Below, in pieces: positions 33,387 through 42,230 of a stretch of 64,000 nucleotides of DNA. Position 1 is the stretch's first letter, and every line of letters starts with the position of its first letter. The notes beneath the pieces were generated by a model that worked only from the letters and a program-made list of their open reading frames with translations, was not told the DNA's origin and made no database searches. The translations under genes and the position numbers were made by a program. The stretch lies in the NCBI RefSeq assembly GCF_965218685.1, contig NZ_OZ244657.1:1426001-1490000 (forward strand), read 5' to 3'. This DNA is from Thalassobius sp965218685 (GTDB lineage Bacteria; Pseudomonadota; Alphaproteobacteria; Rhodobacterales; Rhodobacteraceae).

Positions 33387-33466
33387 TCCACCGTCCCGTC
33401 GAACGGGCGCGCGTTAACCAACATTCCCTAGCGTTCCCTGTATTCACGATGCTCGGAGGCTGGACA

Positions 33467-34105
33467 ATGCTGCGTTACCTTTATGCGGAAGACCTGAACA
33501 CACATCCCTTACTGCGCGACACCATGTTTCGCGACCGCGCGGACCAATTCAAGACCCGTCTGGGCTGGGAGGTCAGCGTAAACGAACAGGGCGAAGAAAG
33601 GGATGCCTATGACGACCTGAACCCGCTGTATGTCATTTGGCAAAATCCTGATGGCACGCATGGTGGCTCGATGCGGTTCTTGCCCACGACGGGGCGATGC
33701 ATGGTGAACGAACATTTCCTGGACCTGACCGAAGGCGTGCGGATCGAAAGCCCCCTGATTTGGGAATGTACGCGGTTTTGCCTGTCGCGCGGGGCGGCGC
33801 CCACGGTGGCCGCAGCGCTGATGCTGGGCGGAGGAGAGATCCTTGAAAAGTTCGGTTTGCGTCACTTCGTGGGGGTGTTTGACGCCCGCATGGTGCGGAT
33901 TTATCGCCGGATCGGAGCATCGCCGACGGTTCTGGGCACGTCCGGTGCCGGGCGCGATGCGATCAGCGTTGGGTTGTGGGAATTCACAAAAGACGCCAAG
34001 GATCGCGTGGCGCAACAGTCAGGGGTGTCTCCGGCGCAGTCTGAAAGCTGGTTCAAACAGGCATTCGGTCCAGGCTTTACCCCGCAATTCGCGATGACCG
34101 GCTAA
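33467..34105 (+). CDS. luxI: Acyl-homoserine-lactone synthase
   Basis: A 212-residue LuxI-family enzyme that makes AHL signals from acyl-ACP and S-adenosylmethionine. The conserved core is present: LLRDTMFRDRADQFKTRLGW (Arg, Phe, Trp), DAYDDLNPLYVIW (Asp pair), GGSMRFLPTTG (Arg) and WECTRFCL (Glu, Arg). GGAGG sits seven bases before ATG 33467; an upstream ATG at 33449 lies before that site. The acyl chain length cannot be read from sequence. Forms a quorum-sensing unit with the adjacent luxR. Confidence 0.93.
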   Translation: MLRYLYAEDLNTHPLLRDTMFRDRADQFKTRLGWEVSVNEQGEERDAYDDLNPLYVIWQNPDGTHGGSMRFLPTTGRCMVNEHFLDLTEGVRIESPLIWECTRFCLSRGAAPTVAAALMLGGGEILEKFGLRHFVGVFDARMVRIYRRIGASPTVLGTSGAGRDAISVGLWEFTKDAKDRVAQQSGVSPAQSESWFKQAFGPGFTPQFAMTG

Positions 34106-34156
34106 GCGAACGATTGGGTGCTGGCACCTGTCGCTGACAGGCTGTAGGGTCGCGCC

Positions 34157-35692
34157 ATGACGGTGCCAGCTCTTCAATTTTCGCTTGATCAGGCCGAGGC
34201 CTTTGACCATATCGCCGAAGCCCTGCGCGGCTTTGGTGTGGATCTGGACGAGGGAATTCTGACCCCTCCAACCGAGGGAAAATCCCGGGTCATTGCAGTG
34301 CTGGGCAAGGCCGGATCGGGCAAGACGCTGCTGCTGTCCGAGCTGACCAAGGCGCTGGAAACGGCAGGCGTGGACATCGTCTCGGGTGACTACGAGGGTA
34401 AGCGGCGCAAGGATCGCCGGACCCTTGCCATTCTGGCCCCCACGAACAAGGCCGCCAGCGTGCTGCGCAATCGCGGCGTGCCTGCGACCACGATTCACCG
34501 CATTCTTTACACTCCCGTCTACGATCCCGAGTACGAAAAGATCGCCGAATGGCTGTCCGGCAATGGTGAACGTCCCGAGATCGAGGGCCTGACCGACGAG
34601 GCGCTGGATCGCGCCCTTGCGTTCTTTCAGCAAAACAAATCCATCCCCGGAGCGTTGGCCGCCGCTGGTCTGCGCGGAAGCGATTTCATCACGGGGTGGA
34701 AACGGCGGGATGATCCGTTAGACATCGGGTTTATCGACGAAGCATCGATGCTGGATGACAAGCAATTCCAAGACCTTAAAGAGATTTTTCCGACTTTGGT
34801 TCTGTTCGGAGATCCCGCCCAGTTGGCGCCTGTCGGCCAATCGGGGCAAATGGTTTTCGACACGCTGCCCTCGGTTGCGAAACAGGAATTGCACCGTATT
34901 CACCGACAGGAAGCCGACAATCCTATCCTTGATCTGGCCCATGCTCTGTCTGATCCTGACGTCGGGTTCGAGGATTTCGAACGCATGGTAGAAGAGGCCT
35001 CGCGCAAGGATGACCGGGTGGTTTTGGCCCAACGGGTCGAGGTTGACCTGATGGCGCGCAGCCCGGTTCTGGTCTGGCGCAACGCCACGCGCATCCGCCT
35101 GATCAACGCTTTTCGCACCGTCTATGGCGCCCCCGAGGACGAACTGCTTGCCGGAGAGCCGCTGATTTGTGACGGGATCGAGCTGCCCCTGAAGCACCGC
35201 AAGAAGCGCGTGGATCTTGAAGCTCGCGGGCTGATCAAGGGGGCTCAGGTCATCTATCTGGGCCCCGGTCGTAAGCCGGGGTTTTCGCGGATGCACGTGA
35301 TGGGCGCCGAAGATCCTCAGGTCAACGTGGCTTCGATCATCAAGATCGAAAAACCCGACGAGGAAGAACCCTTTATTCCCTTCGCTGCTCGCATGGGCGC
35401 GGCCTTTTTGCACGGCGCAGCGGTGACGATTCACAAGGCCCAGGGCAGCCAGTGGGAGAACGTCCAGGTCTTTGCCCCGGATCTGTTCGTGGCCGCGCGG
35501 ATGGGTCGGATCGAGGCTGGGCAGCCACTGTGGAAACGTCTGGCCTATGTCGCAATCACCCGCGCGCAAGAGCGGCTTTACTGGGTGGTGCGCAACCGGC
35601 TGGCCAAACCCTCGGGGCCGTTGGTGGTGGACGATCTGCGCGCAGCCCCCGTGGCACCGTTGGTCTTGCATGCACAGGAGCAAAACGAATGA
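34157..35692 (+). CDS. RecD-like ATP-dependent DNA helicase
   Basis: A 511-residue superfamily 1 helicase. Walker A is GKAGSGKT (about 50-57), motif Ia is APTNKAASVLR, Walker B is IGFIDEASML, motif III is VLFGDPAQLAPVGQ, motif IV is VLVWRNATR, and the C-terminal UvrD-like motifs are HKAQGSQWENV and YVAITRAQERLYWVV. This matches stand-alone RecD/Dda-like helicases rather than the RecBCD subunit. ATGA overlap couples it to the SDR gene downstream. Confidence 0.85.
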   Translation: MTVPALQFSLDQAEAFDHIAEALRGFGVDLDEGILTPPTEGKSRVIAVLGKAGSGKTLLLSELTKALETAGVDIVSGDYEGKRRKDRRTLAILAPTNKAASVLRNRGVPATTIHRILYTPVYDPEYEKIAEWLSGNGERPEIEGLTDEALDRALAFFQQNKSIPGALAAAGLRGSDFITGWKRRDDPLDIGFIDEASMLDDKQFQDLKEIFPTLVLFGDPAQLAPVGQSGQMVFDTLPSVAKQELHRIHRQEADNPILDLAHALSDPDVGFEDFERMVEEASRKDDRVVLAQRVEVDLMARSPVLVWRNATRIRLINAFRTVYGAPEDELLAGEPLICDGIELPLKHRKKRVDLEARGLIKGAQVIYLGPGRKPGFSRMHVMGAEDPQVNVASIIKIEKPDEEEPFIPFAARMGAAFLHGAAVTIHKAQGSQWENVQVFAPDLFVAARMGRIEAGQPLWKRLAYVAITRAQERLYWVVRNRLAKPSGPLVVDDLRAAPVAPLVLHAQEQNE

Positions 35693-36414
35693 GCCAGAAA
35701 TCCATTCTGATCACAGGCGCCAGTGCCGGGATAGGCGCTGCATGCGCCCGGACTTTCTTATCCGAGGGATGGCGAGTGGGCCTGTTGGCGCGCCGCGCTG
35801 ATTCACTGAGCGCCGTGGCTGCGGGCAACCCGAACGCGGTAATCTTGCCGGCTGACGTGACTGATCCCGCTCAGGTCGATGACGCTTTCGACAGCTTTGC
35901 GACCCGGGCCGGACGGATGGATGTTCTGTTCAACAACGCAGGTATGTTCGGGCAGGCTGCCCCGATTGATGAGATCACCCTGGAGGACTGGCAACGCGTA
36001 CGTTCGGTCAATCTGGATGGGATGTTTTTGTGCGCGCGTGCGGCGTTCCGCGTGATGCGGCGCCAGAAACCGATGGGCGGCCGGATCATCAACAACGGGT
36101 CGATCAGTGCCCATACCCCGCGCGAGGGGTCGGTCACCTATACGACCACGAAACACGCGATCACGGGGCTGACAAAGACGTTGAGCCTGGATGGTCGCCC
36201 ATTTGACATCGCCTGCGGGCAGATCGATATCGGCAACGCCCGCACCGAGTTGCTGGAGGGGATTATCGCGCAAAACCCCGACAATCCTCCGCCCTCGATG
36301 GATGTGCAGGACGTGGCGCACGCGGTGCTTCAGATGGCTCAGCTGGGCCCCGAAGCGAACGTGCAGTTCATGACCCTCATGGCAACGAAAATGCCTTATA
36401 TCGGGCGAGGTTAA
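35689..36414 (+). CDS. SDR family oxidoreductase
   Basis: A 241-residue short-chain dehydrogenase. TGASAGIG binds the cofactor, NNAG is the central motif, Ser (NNGSIS) and the YTTTKHA active site Tyr-x3-Lys are intact, and GQIDIGNARTEL follows. Translation overlaps the helicase stop by 4 bp. The substrate is unknown. It converges with the TIGR02186 gene by a 4-bp overlap of stops. Confidence 0.88.
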   Translation: MSQKSILITGASAGIGAACARTFLSEGWRVGLLARRADSLSAVAAGNPNAVILPADVTDPAQVDDAFDSFATRAGRMDVLFNNAGMFGQAAPIDEITLEDWQRVRSVNLDGMFLCARAAFRVMRRQKPMGGRIINNGSISAHTPREGSVTYTTTKHAITGLTKTLSLDGRPFDIACGQIDIGNARTELLEGIIAQNPDNPPPSMDVQDVAHAVLQMAQLGPEANVQFMTLMATKMPYIGRG

Positions 36415-37175
36415 CCCTGCCGGATCAGTTGGAACACCGCCGAGGCGCCCCAGCCCGCGATCACAGCCAGCGCAAGGGACAGCAACCCATAAAGCAGGGC
36501 CTGTTCCTGGGCGAGGTTGAACAGGAACCGTTCCAGTCCGACCTTTTGCACCTCGATCGTGGTCTCGAAGGACGAGATTACCTGGCCCTCGCGCGCCAGG
36601 AAAATCCGGGTGGAATAGTCGCCCTCGGTCAGGTTTGAAGGCAGGGCAATGGACGCACGGAACAGCGTCTGCTGATCCACCTGAACCGCGCCCTCAAGGT
36701 TTTGGTACACCCCTTTGTCGCGCTGAACCCGCAACAGGGCCTTGGTGAATTCACCCGCATTTTCGCTCATGCCTGGGGTCACGATTGCGTGGATGGACCG
36801 CTCGACCGAGATGTTGTGGCGTTGGTCTTCCTCGGCGTTCAAGACGTTTTCGAAGGGCGCGCTGGTGGCAACCGCATAGAAGCTGGGAACCCAACCGACG
36901 TTGACCGACGCGGCATTCACCCAGATACCAAATTTCCGCTCTTTTTTGCGGACGGTGACGGTGCTGGCGGGGCCGGCGATGGCTATGACTACATCGAGCG
37001 GTGTTTCGGGGATCGCGGTTTCACGTTTGACCGCGCCAAAGATCAGGATGTCCGAGCCGTCAAAGCGCGCGGTAATGGCAACGCGGTCCTGGCTGAGGCC
37101 CAGAACAACCTCTTCTTCCGAGGCCCACAGCAGGGTCGGCAGCAGCAACAAAACGGCCAGAATGCGCAACATCAT
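36411..37175 (-). CDS. TIGR02186 family membrane protein
   Basis: A 254-residue protein with an N-terminal signal peptide (MLRILAVLLLLPTLLWA), a large periplasmic domain starting EEEVVLGLSQDRVAITARFDG, and one C-terminal helix (about 222-245). It corresponds to the alphaproteobacterial TIGR02186 family of unknown function. Its ATG overlaps the stop of the TauE gene (ATGA), so the two are coupled. It probably works with that transporter, perhaps as a periplasmic partner; this is inference from gene order. Confidence 0.8.
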   Translation of the reverse strand: MMLRILAVLLLLPTLLWASEEEVVLGLSQDRVAITARFDGSDILIFGAVKRETAIPETPLDVVIAIAGPASTVTVRKKERKFGIWVNAASVNVGWVPSFYAVATSAPFENVLNAEEDQRHNISVERSIHAIVTPGMSENAGEFTKALLRVQRDKGVYQNLEGAVQVDQQTLFRASIALPSNLTEGDYSTRIFLAREGQVISSFETTIEVQKVGLERFLFNLAQEQALLYGLLSLALAVIAGWGASAVFQLIRQG

Positions 37176-38092
37176 GAGCCCGTCCTCGCCGCGATCGAGT
37201 AGAGCTCAGAGGGTTCCAGCAGCAGCTCCAGCGCGATCTTGGCACAAACCGAGATAACGAGCAGGGCCAGCAGGACGCGCAGCTGCTCGGCTTTCAGGCG
37301 CACGCCGATACGGGTGCCGATCTGGGCGCCGATGACGCCACCAACCAGCAGGAACAGGGCCAGAGGCAGGTCAACTGTGTGGTTCGTGATCGCGTGCAGC
37401 AACGTGGTAAAGGCCGCCACGAAAATGATCTGGAACAACGAGGTTCCAACGACCACTTTGGTTGGCATTCCAAGGATATAGATCATGGCGGGCACCATGA
37501 TGAACCCGCCGCCAACGCCCATTACGGCGGCCAGCATCCCGACACTGAACCCCACCAGAACAGGCGGTATGACCGAGATATAAAGACCCGAGGTGCGGAA
37601 CCGCATCTTCAGAGGCGCCGTATGCACCCAGTTCCGGTTGCGTTTCTTGATGACTACGCCACCGGCCTTGCGGGCGCGCTGGATGGCGCGAAGGCTTTCA
37701 ACCAGCATCAGGCTGCCGATGATGCCCAAAAAGACCACATAGCAAAGGCGCACCAATAGATCGACCTGACCTTGGGCCTTGAGATAGTTGAACACCGCCA
37801 CGCCGACGGCGGATCCGGCCAGGCCTCCGCCCAGCAGCACCCAACCCATGCGCATGTCCACATTCTTGCGTTTCAGATGCGCAAGCAGGCCAGATACGGA
37901 CGATGCAACGATCTGATTAGCCGAGGTCGCGACCGCCACTGCAGGGGGAATTCCGACAAAGAACAGCAGGGGTGTGATCAGGAAACCGCCGCCCACGCCA
38001 AAGATGCCGGACAGCACACCAACAATTCCGCCCAGTCCAAGCAGCAGAAAAGCATTCACCGATATCTCGGCAATGGGCAGATAGATTTGCAT
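37172..38092 (-). CDS. TauE/SafE family permease
   Basis: A 306-residue transporter with about eight helices. The paired repeat motifs GGIVGVLSGIFGVGGGFLITPLL and GMLAAVMGVGGGFIMVPAMIYILG define TauE/SafE. Longer than the copy at 17983 because of a hydrophilic loop (about 135-165) between the halves. First gene of a two-gene unit with the TIGR02186 protein. The exported anion is unknown. Confidence 0.87.
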   Translation of the reverse strand: MQIYLPIAEISVNAFLLLGLGGIVGVLSGIFGVGGGFLITPLLFFVGIPPAVAVATSANQIVASSVSGLLAHLKRKNVDMRMGWVLLGGGLAGSAVGVAVFNYLKAQGQVDLLVRLCYVVFLGIIGSLMLVESLRAIQRARKAGGVVIKKRNRNWVHTAPLKMRFRTSGLYISVIPPVLVGFSVGMLAAVMGVGGGFIMVPAMIYILGMPTKVVVGTSLFQIIFVAAFTTLLHAITNHTVDLPLALFLLVGGVIGAQIGTRIGVRLKAEQLRVLLALLVISVCAKIALELLLEPSELYSIAARTGS

Positions 38093-38213
38093 GGCTTTAC
38101 CTATAGCGCGGGCCAGTGACTTGGCAAGCGTTCAGGCCGGGCAAATTCCTCATCGTAAAGCGAAAAATCGCGCCGCCCATATCCGTATCGCTTTAGCCCA
38201 TAACAAGGGCGCT

Positions 38214-39179
38214 CTAACGTTCCTTGATATAGGGCTGTCCGCCCGCGCGTGGTGGAATTGCCTTGCCAACAAAACCAGCCAGAATCACCACGGTCAGTAC
38301 ATAGGGCATCACGTCCATGACCTGCACGGGGATGGTGATCGGCCCCAGCTCGATGTTCTGATAGCGCAGGGCGACGGCTTGCAGCAGACCGAACAGCGTG
38401 GTGGCCATCAGGGCGTACCACGGTCTCCACTTGGCAAAGATCAACGCCGCCAGAGCGATATACCCCCGGCCTGCCGTCATGTTCTGCACAAAGCCCGCCT
38501 GCAGCGCAGTGGCCAGATAGGCCCCCGCGATACCACAAAGCAGCCCGCATATCGCAACGGCGGCAAAACGCATCCCGATGACGGAAACGCCAGCGGTGTC
38601 CACGGCGGCGGGGTTTTCCCCCACGGCCCTCAGCCGCAGACCAAAGCGCGTGCGATACAGCACCCACCAACTCAGCGGCACGCAGGCCAGCGCAAGGTAA
38701 ACAAGGAACGTGTGCCCCGAGATCAGCTCGGAATAAAGCGGGCCAAGGATGGGCACGCTTTGCAAAGTGTCGGCAAGGGGCAGGGTGATCGGCTCGAACC
38801 GGCCATCCCCCATCAGGGATGGCGTGCGCCCCCCCTGCTTGAACCAGTCCTGGGCGATCACCACGGTCATGCCCGCAGCAAGGAAATTGATCGCAACGCC
38901 AGAAATCAGTTGGTCCCCCCGAAAGGTAATCGAGGCCAGCGCGTGCAGCATTGCCAGCACCATCGAAGCTCCGATCCCTGCCAGCAGTCCCAGCCAGACA
39001 TTGCCGGTGACATAGGCCACCGCGGCCGAGAAGAAGGCCGCCGCTAGCATCTTGCCTTCAAGGCCGATGTCGAAAATGCCAGCGCGTTCGCTGAACAGGC
39101 CGGCCAGACAGGCCAGCAGCAGGGGTGTGGCAAGGCGGATGCCCGAGTCCAGCACCTGTAGTATCGTCAGATAATCCAT
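38214..39179 (-). CDS. Nucleoside-type ABC transporter permease (second)
   Basis: A 321-residue permease of the BPD_transp_2 family with eight to ten helices. LFSERAGIFDIGLEGKMLAAA is the signature of the second permease in BMP-dependent nucleoside importers, followed by RAVGENPAAVDTAGV. Last gene of the transporter operon, 4 bp after the first permease. No terminator is visible in the 121-bp gap downstream. Confidence 0.88.
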   Translation of the reverse strand: MDYLTILQVLDSGIRLATPLLLACLAGLFSERAGIFDIGLEGKMLAAAFFSAAVAYVTGNVWLGLLAGIGASMVLAMLHALASITFRGDQLISGVAINFLAAGMTVVIAQDWFKQGGRTPSLMGDGRFEPITLPLADTLQSVPILGPLYSELISGHTFLVYLALACVPLSWWVLYRTRFGLRLRAVGENPAAVDTAGVSVIGMRFAAVAICGLLCGIAGAYLATALQAGFVQNMTAGRGYIALAALIFAKWRPWYALMATTLFGLLQAVALRYQNIELGPITIPVQVMDVMPYVLTVVILAGFVGKAIPPRAGGQPYIKER

Positions 39180-39183
39180 GCGC

Positions 39184-40278
39184 TTACCCCTCTTTGCGCT
39201 GCAGGGTCAGGAACAGCCGCTCCAGCGGCATCCGCACCATGTTGTCCAGCGCGCCGGTGAACAGGATGACCAGCGCCTGAATCACCACGATCATCTCGCG
39301 CGGGATCGAGGTCCACAGCGCCAGCTCGGCTCCGCCCTGATACAGGAACCCAAACAGGATCGCCGCCAACAGCACCCCGAACGGATGGTTCCGCCCCATC
39401 AGCGCCACAGCAATACCGATAAAGCCCGCGCCCTCGGTTGCGTTCAGGATCAACCGCTCGCTTTCGCCCATCGTGGCGTTGACGGACATCAGCCCCGCCA
39501 GCGCCCCCGAGATCAGCATCGCCACAACGGTGATTTTCGTGGCCGAGATCCCGGCATAGCGGGCCCCACGCTCGGACTTGCCGAAGGTGCGGATCTGGTT
39601 GCCCAGCGGTGTGCGCCAGATCAGAACCCAGACCAGCGCACAAGCGGCCAGCGCGATCAACAGGCTGACATTCGCCGGACCCGCCTTGGAAAATTTAATG
39701 CCCAGCGGCAGCAGCAGCTCGTGCAGGGTGGGCAGATGCACTGCCTCGGGAAAGCGGGCGCTGGCCGGGTCCATCGCGCCCTGGGGGCGCATCACGTTAA
39801 CCAACGCATAGTTCAGCACGGCTGCGGCGATAAAGTTGAACATGATCGTAGTGATCACGATATGGCTGCCGCGTTTTGCCTGCAGATAGGCCGGGATTGA
39901 TGCCCAGAATGCCCCGAAAACCGCCGCTCCAAGCGAAGCGGCCAGAATAGCCACCGTCCAATGCGGCCACGGCACATAGAGGCAGACAATCGCCACGCCC
40001 AGCCCACCCAGCATGGCCTGCCCCTCGCCGCCGATGTTGAACAGCCCGGCGTGAAAGGCGACCATCACCGCCAGCCCGGTGAAGATGAAGTTCGTCGCGT
40101 AATACAGCGTGTAGCCCCACCCATAGGTCGACCCCACGGCCCCCTGCACCATGATCTTCACGGCGGCCACGGGGTCTTCGCCAATGGCCAGGATTATCAG
40201 CGCCGAAAGCGCCGCCGCCAGCAGCAACGAGATCAGCGGGATCAGGGCCACATCGGCCCATTTTGGCATCTTCTCCAT
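39184..40278 (-). CDS. Nucleoside-type ABC transporter permease (first)
   Basis: A 364-residue permease with an N-terminal helix and the core motif HAGLFNIGGEGQAMLGGLG, the hallmark of the first permease of BMP-type (YufP-like) importers. GKSERGARYAGISATKI is the ATPase-contact loop. Its ATG overlaps the ATPase stop by one base (TGATG). Confidence 0.9.
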   Translation of the reverse strand: MEKMPKWADVALIPLISLLLAAALSALIILAIGEDPVAAVKIMVQGAVGSTYGWGYTLYYATNFIFTGLAVMVAFHAGLFNIGGEGQAMLGGLGVAIVCLYVPWPHWTVAILAASLGAAVFGAFWASIPAYLQAKRGSHIVITTIMFNFIAAAVLNYALVNVMRPQGAMDPASARFPEAVHLPTLHELLLPLGIKFSKAGPANVSLLIALAACALVWVLIWRTPLGNQIRTFGKSERGARYAGISATKITVVAMLISGALAGLMSVNATMGESERLILNATEGAGFIGIAVALMGRNHPFGVLLAAILFGFLYQGGAELALWTSIPREMIVVIQALVILFTGALDNMVRMPLERLFLTLQRKEG

Positions 40279-41807
40279 CAGGCGGCCTTTCCGTTCATGC
40301 CAGCCATCAGCAGGCCCAGCTCGCCCGCGTCGGTTTGATCGGGCATGCGTTCGCCCATGATCCGGCCGTCAAACATCACCACGATGCGGTCAGACAGGCT
40401 GAGGATCTCGTCCAGCTCGACCGAGACCAACAGGATCGCTGCCCCCTGATCGCGCAGGGCAATGATCTGCTTGTGAATGAACTCGATCGCGCCGATATCC
40501 ACGCCGCGGGTGGGCTGGCCGACCAGCAACAGGGACGGGGCGCGCTCGATCTCGCGGGCGACCACGATCTTTTGCTGGTTGCCACCGCTGAAGTTCTTGG
40601 CCGCCAGCCAGGGATCTTGCGGGCGCACGTCGAACTTGTCCATCTTGGCGGCGGTATCAGCGCGCAGCGCCGCGTTATCCATCAGCAGACCGCGATTGTA
40701 GGCCGGATCATTGTGATAGCCTAAGGCCACGTTTTCCCAGGCATGAAAATCCATGATCAAGCCTTCGTGCTGACGGTCTTCAGGGACATGAGCGATACCC
40801 GCTGCGCGCCGTGCCTGCCCATCCGATCCGGGGCCCTTCAGGGGAATTTCTTTTCCGTTCAAAGTGATGTGGCCAGTGCCGGGGCGCATGCCGCCCAGAA
40901 CCTCCAGCAATTCGGACTGGCCGTTGCCCGCGACGCCCGCGATACCAAGGATTTCGCCCGCGCGGATGTCGAGCGAGACATCCTTGAGCCGCTGCACGCC
41001 CTTGCTGTCGGTCACGTTCAGCCCCTGCACGTCCAGCACCACCTGACCGGGCTTTGCCGGCAGTTTGTCCACGCGCAGCAGTACCTTGCGGCCGACCATC
41101 AGCTCGGCCAGTTCTTCGGGGCTGGTGTCCGAGGTCTTTACCGTCGCCGTCATCTCGCCCTGCCGCATCACGCTGACCGTGTCGGTGATGCCCATAATCT
41201 CGCGCAGTTTATGTGTGATCAGCAGGATGGTTTTTCCCTCGGCGCGCAAGCGGTCAAGGATGCGGTACAACTGGTCCGCCTCGGCCGGGGTCAGCACGCC
41301 GGTAGGTTCGTCCAGGATCAGGATATCGGCCTGCCGGTACAGCGCCTTCAGAATCTCGACGCGCTGCTGCATCCCCACGCCAATATCCTGGATCAGTGCG
41401 TCGGGATCGACTTCCAGCTCGTATTCCTTGGCCAGCCTCTGCAGCTCTTTGCGCGCCTTGGCCAGCGAGGGACGCAGCAGGCGGCCCTCTTCAGCGCCCA
41501 GAATGACGTTTTCCAGTACCGAGAAATTCTCGACCAGTTTGAAATGTTGGAACACCATGCCGATGCCCGCGGCAATCGCGGCCTGGCTGTCGGGGATCTG
41601 GGCCTTTTGGCCCTGAATGAAAATCTCGCCCTTATCGGCCTTGTAGAAACCATAGAGGATCGACATCAGCGTGGATTTGCCGGCGCCGTTCTCGCCGATG
41701 ATGCCGTGGATCGTGCCCGGCATCACCCGGATCGAGATGTCCTTGTTCGCCTGCACAGGCCCGAAAGCCTTGGAAATGCCGCGCAGCTCGATCGCCGGTA
41801 CCGTCAT
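40278..41807 (-). CDS. Nucleoside-type ABC transporter ATP-binding protein
   Basis: A 509-residue duplicated ATPase (sugar/nucleoside class). The first cassette has GENGAGKST and VGMQQRVEILKAL with LILDEPTGVLTP. The second has degenerate Walker A (GVAGNGQSELL) and NFSGGNQQKIVVAREI. This asymmetry is normal for the class. Start overlaps the upstream small gene's stop by 4 bp. Confidence 0.9.
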   Translation of the reverse strand: MTVPAIELRGISKAFGPVQANKDISIRVMPGTIHGIIGENGAGKSTLMSILYGFYKADKGEIFIQGQKAQIPDSQAAIAAGIGMVFQHFKLVENFSVLENVILGAEEGRLLRPSLAKARKELQRLAKEYELEVDPDALIQDIGVGMQQRVEILKALYRQADILILDEPTGVLTPAEADQLYRILDRLRAEGKTILLITHKLREIMGITDTVSVMRQGEMTATVKTSDTSPEELAELMVGRKVLLRVDKLPAKPGQVVLDVQGLNVTDSKGVQRLKDVSLDIRAGEILGIAGVAGNGQSELLEVLGGMRPGTGHITLNGKEIPLKGPGSDGQARRAAGIAHVPEDRQHEGLIMDFHAWENVALGYHNDPAYNRGLLMDNAALRADTAAKMDKFDVRPQDPWLAAKNFSGGNQQKIVVAREIERAPSLLLVGQPTRGVDIGAIEFIHKQIIALRDQGAAILLVSVELDEILSLSDRIVVMFDGRIMGERMPDQTDAGELGLLMAGMNGKAA

Positions 41808-42160
41808 GCGGACGTTCCCATGCCGGCAAAGCCGATCAGTCGCGTCAGTTTTCCTGCGGCGTCATGCTCGATAAAGTATTGACCAAGCTGCTTATTTCCG
41901 TCGGGCATGGCGAACTCAACGCTGGCTCGGGTACAGGCGCCCGTGCGGGATTGATGCACCGCTTGGGCCGTCGCACCGGGCATGGCTTGGGTGTACATCG
42001 CCACATATCCGATCAGCTCTTCGGGGTCCGAGGTTGGTTCAGGCATGCGCGGATCCTGATAGGAAAACGACGCCGCCAGGGCGTTGCGCAGGGCATCGGC
42101 GCGGGTATCTGCATCGGGCTCGCCCCATGCTGCGAAAAAGTTTTCAACAAAATCAGTCAT
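41804..42160 (-). CDS. NTF2/SnoaL-like small protein in the transporter operon
   Basis: A 118-residue protein starting MTDFVENFFAAWGEPDADTR. Helix-rich N-terminus, SYQDPRMPEP and a beta-rich C-terminal half fit the SnoaL/NTF2-like cone fold, but no catalytic residue can be named. ATGA coupling to the ATPase suggests a tie to nucleoside uptake or metabolism. Start choice is uncertain: ATGs at 42172 and 42169 also fit. Confidence 0.6.
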   Translation of the reverse strand: MTDFVENFFAAWGEPDADTRADALRNALAASFSYQDPRMPEPTSDPEELIGYVAMYTQAMPGATAQAVHQSRTGACTRASVEFAMPDGNKQLGQYFIEHDAAGKLTRLIGFAGMGTSA

Positions 42161-42176
42161 CGGGTCGTCCATCATA

Positions 42177-42208
42177 AAGAGGGCCGCGCAGGTCATTCGG
42201 CGCGGCCC
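42177..42208 (-). other. Intra-operon hairpin after the binding-protein gene
   Basis: GGGCCGCGC (42181-42189) pairs perfectly with GCGCGGCCC (42200-42208) around a 10-base loop; TCTTT follows on the minus strand. A partial terminator or mRNA-stabilising element that would leave the binding protein expressed above the membrane genes. Confidence 0.6.
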
Positions 42209-42230
42209 AGTGGTTCAACGGTCTGGTGAC

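Noticed and set aside
33392..33406. CCCGT-cga-ACGGG dyad before luxI as a lux box
   Set aside because: Arms are only five bases and unlike the known 18-20 bp lux box palindromes; position alone is not enough.
39851..39858. Single GTGATCAC inside a permease gene
   Set aside because: It is solitary, inside a coding region and lacks the 21-bp partner; expected by chance.
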